From assembly GCA_016647705.1 (NCBI GenBank), contig CM028339.1, forward strand, positions 18,866,803 to 18,930,802: DNA of 64,000 nt. Direction: 5' to 3'. This DNA is from Eucommia ulmoides. Its lineage: Eukaryota; Streptophyta; Magnoliopsida; Garryales; Eucommiaceae. The first letter of the stretch is position 1. The number at the start of each line of letters is the position of its first letter. Under the pieces are notes generated by a model. That model was given only the letters and a program-made list of their open reading frames with translations, was not told the origin of the DNA and ran no database searches. The translations under genes and the position numbers were made by a program. This document shows positions 58,906-64,000 of this stretch, piece after piece.

Positions 58906-59380
58906 GCAAGCCATCTTGGATGAATTCTAAGACTTGATACCAGAATCGTTACCTAAACGATTACTTCCAAGGAGGGAGGTGGACCACTAAATTGAGTTGG
59001 AGCCTAGCACGAGACCACCAACACTAAATCTTTACAATATATCAAATATAGAGTTAATAGAACTGTGAAAGAAACTCAACGAATTGTTGGATCCCAGCTT
59101 TATCAGACCCTCCAAAGCCCTATTTGGTGCCCCAGTGCTCTTTCAAAATAAGAAGAGTAGATTCTTAAAGATGTGCGTTAGCTATCAGGCTCTAAGAAAG
59201 ATCAGGGTAAACAACAAGTATCCTATCTCTCTTATTGTTGACTTTTCAATCAACTAGGGGACACGAAATACTTCTTAAAGCTGGACTTGCAGTTAGGATA
59301 TTACCAAGTTCGTATAGTGGAAGGGGATGATCCCAAGACCACATGCATAATGATATGGTTCATCAAGTCATATCTAGTAA
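58906..59380 (+). pseudogene. Element 3 reverse transcriptase, N-terminal part, with internal deletion
   Basis: From 58901 the frame gives QAILDEF and a stop, then DLIPESLPKRLLPRREVDH, IELEPSTRPPTL, LNELLDPSFIRPSKALFGAP and KMCVSYQALRKIRVNNKYPI. Then come degraded forms of the SIDDLFDQL, KLDLRSGYYQVRI and ITRYGSYEF regions. About 59370 the sequence jumps straight to a VRAAPLIDLLKK-like part (59380-59412), so the segment with the catalytic YLDD box is absent. Confidence 0.85.
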
Positions 59381-60160
59381 GAGCAGCCCCACTGATTGAC
59401 CTGCTTAAGAAATAACAAGTCTGGGGAGTGAACGAGTGAATGCCAAGCTTCGTTCGAAGACTTGAAGAATGCTATCAGTGAAGAACCGGTGTTTTGCTTA
59501 CCAGACCACTCTAAGATGTTCGAGCTACACATAGATACCTTAGACTTTGCTATCGATGGAGTATTGTTGCAAGAAGGGTGTCCGATTGTCTATGAGAGTG
59601 GAAAACTCAAGGACACCGAACGTCGCTACACTGTACACGAAAGGAATATGATGTCCATCATTAATTACCTAAGAGTGTGGTGATACTACTTGCTGGGTTC
59701 TCACTTCGTGATCATGACAAGGACACCGAACGTCGCTACACTGTATACGAAAGGAATATGATGACCATCATTAATTACCTAAGAGTGTGGTGATACTACT
59801 TGCTGGGTTCTCACTTCGTGATCATGAAAAATAATGTAGCTGCTAGATACTTCTAGACTCAGAAGAATTTAAGCCCCAAACAAGCTTGGTGGCAAGATTT
59901 CTAGGTAGAGTTTGACTACAAGATTTAGTACAAGCCTGGCAAGGCGAATATAGTGGCTAATGGGCTTCGTCGAAAAGAGGAACTAGTAGCCTTGAGTAGA
60001 CGAAGTTGCCTTTTGTTGGAAACAATCAAAGAAAGGTTGGAGCATGATGCCCTGGCACAAAACCTCTTCACCCTCATCCAGGAAGAACAGACAACGCAAT
60101 TTTGGCTAGCGACAAACTATTCTATGCCCAGAAAAATCACATCTAGCCGAAGGAGGAAAA
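59381..60160 (+). pseudogene. Element 3 RNase H pseudogene
   Basis: Reads FEDLKNAISEEPVFCLPDHS, FELHIDTLDFAIDGVLLQEG and RRYTVHERNMMSIINYLRVW, then a stop; the next part is duplicated (59609-59828). After it come NNVAARYF-like, TQKNLSPKQAWWQDF and KPGKANIVANGLRRKEELV. This is the standard RNase H and tether of chromoviruses. The Asp of LHIDTLDFA corresponds to the first catalytic Asp. Confidence 0.85.
59609..59828 (+). repeat. 110-bp tandem duplication in element 3 RNase H
   Basis: The unit AAGGACACCGAACGTCGC... begins at 59609 and again at 59719. Differences are few (CTGTACACG versus CTGTATACG, ATGTCCATC versus ATGACCATC). The length is not a multiple of three, so it shifts the frame. Confidence 0.95.
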
Positions 60161-60169
60161 CTTAATAAA

Positions 60170-60904
60170 GGAGTTGATCAAGGAGTGTCATGAATCACTA
60201 TGGGCTGGTCACCTGGGATGATGTTAAAGCCTATGTGAGAACTTGTCTTGTTTACCAACAAGACAAGACTGAGCAACATGCACTAGAAGGGTTGTTGGAA
60301 CCTTTGCCTATCTTAGAGAGACCATGGGAAAATATCTCGATGGATTTTATCACTTACCTACCAAAATCGAAAGGCTTTGGTAGCAGGATTGTAGTCATTG
60401 ACCATTCAAGTAAGTATGTAACCTTCATACCTGCCCTTATAGATTGTACCACCAATGAGACCGAGCGATTGTTCCTCAAGCATGTTATGAAGCATTAGGG
60501 AATCTCGTCCAACATCATGAGCGACCAAGACCAAGGATTTTAGGAAGTTTTGGACGAAGTTGTTCAAGTTGTTGGGCTTAGACTTAAACTTTTCTACAAG
60601 ATTTCATCTACAAAGTGATGGGCAAATGGAGCATGCCAACGCATACCGAAGCTTTATCTTAGGCACTTCTTTAGTTCTAATCACGCAACGTGATTAGGCT
60701 AAGTTGTTGGATGTCGCCTAATTATCTTATAACTTGCAGCGGAGCAAGGCCACTAGCAAGAGTCCATTCAAGATCATCATAGGGAAGGAACCCATAACCC
60801 CTTATGCCTTGGAAATGAGCTATGGAGGGAAGAGTCCTGTAACCTTCATATTTGCAATGGCATGGCACGAGTAAGCCGAGTTGGCCCTAACCTGCTTGAA
60901 CAAG
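60170..60904 (+). pseudogene. Element 3 integrase, first part
   Basis: The zinc-binding end reads CHES-LWAGHLG then VKAYVRTCLVYQQDKTEQHA. The catalytic core reads PWENISMDFITYLPKSKGFG and IVVIDHSSKYVTFIPA (first Asp), then SNIMSDQDQGF (second Asp, after a stop at 60497). Past that the frame changes but DGQMEHAN-like (60617-60640) and AEYSYNLQRSKATSKSPF-like parts can be followed. It is interrupted at 60905 by the second solo LTR. Confidence 0.85.
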
Positions 60905-62634
60905 TGGTAGGCCACTAAATAAGCACTGCCACTTTCATCGCAAACGTACGGATCATGTTTTAGTATAATGAACCTTTCAGTCGAGTATCGTATCCACAAG
61001 GATTGGTTGAGATTACTATCGAGTACCGCGATTATCATAACTCGACTTTATCTAGGCGACAAAAATGGAATATAATCTAATACTAATACTAAAATGTTAC
61101 TTTAACTATACTAATTACTAATACGAGATAGTTATTGGATGGATTATTTAGGGATTAACTTTATTTACTTAAATGCGTTTGATTTCATTTAGCCTACAAT
61201 AATGGTGTTCGACGTATTTGATAATCTCGGTATCTAAAACTCTTTTGCCACCTCTCCCGAGTGTAAGATAGGGGATGTAACATTTCGTGTCAATGAAGAA
61301 GTCCCCTCCAACGTCTTAATAACCCTAGGTTGCATGAGTCTTGCCCCAACTTCATTGATCGCATACAAAACCTCAGCTCGTAAACTCCCTTGCCACCTTT
61401 CCTGAGTGTAAGACAAGGGACATAACATGACTTCGTGTCAACGAATAAGTCCTCCTCAACGTGTTAACGATCCTAGGTCACGTGAGTCTCGCCCCAATGT
61501 CAACGATTTCATGCGTTGTGTTTACCCTATCGACAATCTCAGTTCTAAAACTCCCTCGTCACCTCTCCTGAGTGTAAGACGAGGGAATACATGACTTCAA
61601 ATAAACAAAGAAGTCCCCCTCAACATCTTCATGACTCTAGGTCAAGTGAGTCATGCCCCAACGTCATAGATTATCCACAATCCTAACCCCGACCGGGTTA
61701 TTGGATCGTGGCGTTTATTTATTCTATTCTGAATCCAGGATTTGTCAAACCCCGTATTCTTGATATGTAAATCTAAGCACAATAAACAAACAATATGATA
61801 AACACACTCAGACATTGAAGAACAATCATCAAAGAAACGCAACTAAACCAAAACTACGTTTTTATAAACGACATTAATCCCATACATAATCCATGTTTAA
61901 CCTATGGCCATAGCCATTTATACAATTGAAACTAGGCTAAATATGCTCAAACATACATAGAAGATAAGAAATAAAAGAAAAAACGGGTTAACTTAGACGA
62001 TATCCAAAGTTTAGCCGTTAACATCGTCCACTGAACGATTCTCCTTCTCCACGTATTGATCTTCTCATTCGGATATGTTTGAGCACTCCCCATACTCTCT
62101 CTATATCCTAACCTAAGCCTTAAGGGCTGTAATGGCTGGAGGAGAGAAAAGGAGGAAGGAGGAAAGGGGTATAAATATACAAAATATCTAAATAAATATC
62201 TAACACTGCGTAGCGGCTGACCGCCGTGGCGGTAGGATTCACCGCGGCTACGGTGAAGTATATCGGTTAAGGTTCTCCTAGGCGGTAGAGTAGGCGATGG
62301 ACTAAGAAAACAATCTGTTGGATTTCCGCCTAGGCGGTGGTCCTCCAGCAACAATTATGTCTTCTCAGCATCTTCACCGCCGTGGCGGTGGTCTGGACGC
62401 CACGGTGGTGAGCTTGTTTGCAGAATCCTGCCGTCTTACTCATTTTTCCACCGTTCTCCGATCGTTCTCAATACGAATTGATCGTTTATGCTCCAATCTC
62501 ATACATTTTCACCCCACGCACCTGTTTTAGTACAAAAAGAATAAAAATATATTAAAACATATGAAAATAACTATAAACATACTCGAAAACTAACAAATTC
62601 GGGTTGGAAATAGATAGGTAATTTACACTTATCA
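60905..62634 (-). mobile_element. Second solo LTR of the non-autonomous family, in element 3
   Basis: The reverse complement begins TGATAAGTGTAAATTACC and ends GCCTACCA. It shares long stretches with the LTRs at 40636 and 44294 (TTGTTAGTTTTCGAGTATG, CTCCCGAGTGTAAGA). Its flanks are ACAAG at 60900-60904 and 62635-62639. Removing it and one ACAAG rejoins the integrase frame. The palindrome block at 62215-62405 reads CCGCCGTGGCGG, CCGCCTAGGCGG and similar. Confidence 0.9.
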
Positions 62635-62930
62635 ACAAGGCAACCAAACGAATAAAGAAGTGGGCTGACAATAAGATGAGGTTGGTCGAGTTTCAAGAGG
62701 GGAATTTGGTCCTTGCCAAGTTGTTGCCCCCAACAATCTAAAACCCTACGCAAGGTTCACAAGGGGTTAGTACAGAAGTATGAAGGGTCATTTTCGGTTC
62801 TCAAGAGAGTGGGTAGGGTGTCTTACAAACTACAATTGCCTTCTAAGCTTAAAATCTACCTAGTCTTTCATGTAAGCATATTAAATCCTTATCATGGAGA
62901 CGAGGAAGACTCAAGCCGAAAAGAATCGAA
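62635..62930 (+). pseudogene. Element 3 integrase, C-terminal part
   Basis: Resumes with ATKRIKKWADNKMRLVEFQE and GNLVLAKLLP, then VHKGLVQKYEGSFSVLKRVG, RVSYKLQLPSKLKIYLVFHV and SILNPYHGDEEDSS (62760-62920). This is the GPY/F-type C-terminal region of chromovirus integrase, well kept. Confidence 0.9.
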
Positions 62931-63140
62931 TAGGGCAACCATTGCAGTAGTAACTTCCTTTGACAAAGAGGTGGACTCTATCTTAGAGTATCGCTTGATT
63001 CGGCAAAGAGACAACCAATCTATCTTGGGTATACTTGGTGAAATGGAAGAATGCCCCGGACATTGAGGCAAATTGGGAACCTGAAGACTTCTTGTGGCAA
63101 TTCAAGGATCACATACAGAGGTTCAAGCTTGAAGGTGCGA
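62931..63140 (+). pseudogene. Element 3 chromodomain
   Basis: The + frame gives VTSFDKEVDSILEYRLIRQR, then a one-base frameshift near 63035, then YLVKWKNAPDIEANWEPEDF and LWQFKDHIQRF. The aromatic cage-type residues Y...W...W are present as in the classical chromodomain that directs chromoviruses to modified chromatin. The stop follows near 63160. The frameshift separates the two halves. Confidence 0.9.
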
Positions 63141-63171
63141 CAAGGGTGTCGCGAACTTGAGTGAGAGAGAG

Positions 63172-63843
63172 TGTTATGTCCTGCTCAGGTTGCCTCTAAA
63201 AATCCAAAGAAAATTGTGTTGCCTAATGATCTAGAATTTTCTACAAGCTACTAAAGCACTAGAAGGTTCTATAAGTTGCTAAATTGACCTAGAGATGTCT
63301 AGTGGAAGCTAGAGTTGGATGGACTCAACTCAAACATGGAAGGATCTAGAATGTCCTGGAGTACACTAGCATGTGCTAGAAGGAGCTAGAAAAATCTAAA
63401 GAATGCTAACAATTGCAAGAAGGAGCTAGACTATCCTAGAAGACTTTAGAGTTTGCTAGAGTTGGCTAGACATGGTTAAACTTAAGTAGAAGGTCCTAAA
63501 ACTTTATGGCATGTCGTAGATAAAACTAGAACTATGTAGAGACTCATGTGCATTCTAGACACTTTGTAGAATCCAAACATGTGACACGATCTTAGTCATT
63601 TGTGTACTTGGTGTCACACTATAAATAGGCCTCTTGGCCATCATTTGTAACTGTCTTGGAAAAACCTCTCTAAGAGCAATACCAAGAATCCCTTGTGTTC
63701 TTGCTTTTCTCTTAATTCCTCTAAATCTCTAAGTCCCTTTCTAGTCTCTTTGAAGTGTTGGTTCTGGGTTGGAAGGCAAACTTAGTACAATGGATCGTGC
63801 TAAGTGCCGCACAATTACTAGTTGAAGTGATAGGGTCGTGATA
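63172..63843 (+). mobile_element. Element 3 3' LTR
   Basis: 672 bases, TGTTATGTCCTGCTCAGG to GATAGGGTCGTGATA (C to T at the end). TATAAATA at 63620-63627. GAGTGAGAGAGAG at 63159-63171 just before it is a purine-rich plus-strand primer candidate. Confidence 0.9.
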
Positions 63844-64000
63844 ATACGCTTTCCCTATAAAGAGTATCACTGCTTGATCTTCTACCACAATTTTTGTTGA
63901 CTAGGTTTTGGCAACAATTGTCCTGCGGAGAAGGCTTGGGTGTACGTCAAGTCAGAGTTGAATATAATGGGTACTTGTGTGTGCTGAATGCATTATAAGG
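63844..64000. other. Flanking sequence after element 3
   Basis: Non-repetitive-looking sequence beginning ATACGCTTTCCC. Joined with 54860-54922 it forms the empty target site. On the - strand the joined site reads a short open phrase (MVAKYYKGNN) across the junction, too short to assign. Confidence 0.4.

Larger units (their letters stand above)
54923..63843 (+). mobile_element. Ty3/gypsy chromovirus (element 3), LTR to LTR
   Basis: LTRs of 673 and 672 bases frame gag, protease, RT, RNase H, integrase and a chromodomain, all on +. The left flank ends CATAC and the right begins ATACG; the shared ATAC suggests a worn target duplication. The primer-binding site matches tRNA-iMet. Two solo LTRs of the non-autonomous family have inserted (57354-58900 and 60905-62634). 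The element lacks part of RT and is full of stops. The Gag and chromodomain sequence are most like the plant chromovirus group often called Galadriel, but that assignment is from memory. Confidence 0.9.

Overview
The window is nuclear DNA from a flowering plant, almost certainly one with a large, repeat-rich genome. I found no intact host gene, no tRNA or rRNA gene and no CRISPR array. Nearly everything recognisable is transposable-element sequence: one degraded Ty1/copia element, a copia-type solo LTR, an L1-type LINE, three Ty3/gypsy elements (two of the Tat lineage, one chromovirus with a chromodomain), a long Del/Tekay-like solo LTR, a Helitron, a non-autonomous LTR element plus two solo LTRs of its family, and two MITE-like insertions. 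Coding regions are broken by stops and frameshifts; none looks able to move on its own.

Layout. 1-7.7 kb: end of a copia-type LTR, then a + strand copia gag-pol relic (gag, protease, integrase, RT, RNase H) with a MITE in gag and the start of a 3' LTR. 7.7-10.4 kb: AT-rich sequence with a second MITE (8544-9078) and a row of five inverted repeats (9894-10051). 10.4-14.5 kb: L1-type LINE on the - strand (endonuclease, RT, RNase H). 14.8-17.5 kb: gypsy LTR and leader fragment, then a copia-type solo LTR (15412-17547). 17.5-33.4 kb: Tat-like gypsy element 1 without its 5' end, whose integrase is split by a Del/Tekay-like solo LTR (20931-28357), itself split by a Helitron (23426-28234). 33.4-36.8 kb: AT-rich, nothing coding. 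36.8-54.6 kb: Tat-like gypsy element 2, complete from LTR to LTR with target duplication GTAAC, its RT split by a 5.3 kb non-autonomous LTR element (40636-45950, duplication TTATG). 54.9-63.8 kb: chromovirus (element 3) with two - strand solo LTRs of that same non-autonomous family (57354-58900, duplication GAGGT; 60905-62634, duplication ACAAG).

How the parts relate. The window is a set of nested insertions whose order can be read from target duplications. In five cases (MITE in copia gag, solo LTR in element 1 integrase, non-autonomous element in element 2 RT, two solo LTRs in element 3) removing the insert plus one copy of the duplication rejoins the host reading frame, which fixes the boundaries to the base. 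Solo LTRs show repeated loss of whole elements by LTR-LTR recombination.

The most biologically interesting feature is a gene carried antisense by both Tat-like elements between integrase and 3' LTR (complement 30110-32307 and 49430-51880). The two copies share an N-terminal segment resembling the plant 'putative gypsy type transposon' (Transposase_28) proteins and coiled-coil C-terminal parts, and each begins next to a long poly(A) tract. Second is the non-autonomous LTR family, whose LTRs carry a block of short palindromes that keep pairing while their sequence changes between copies.
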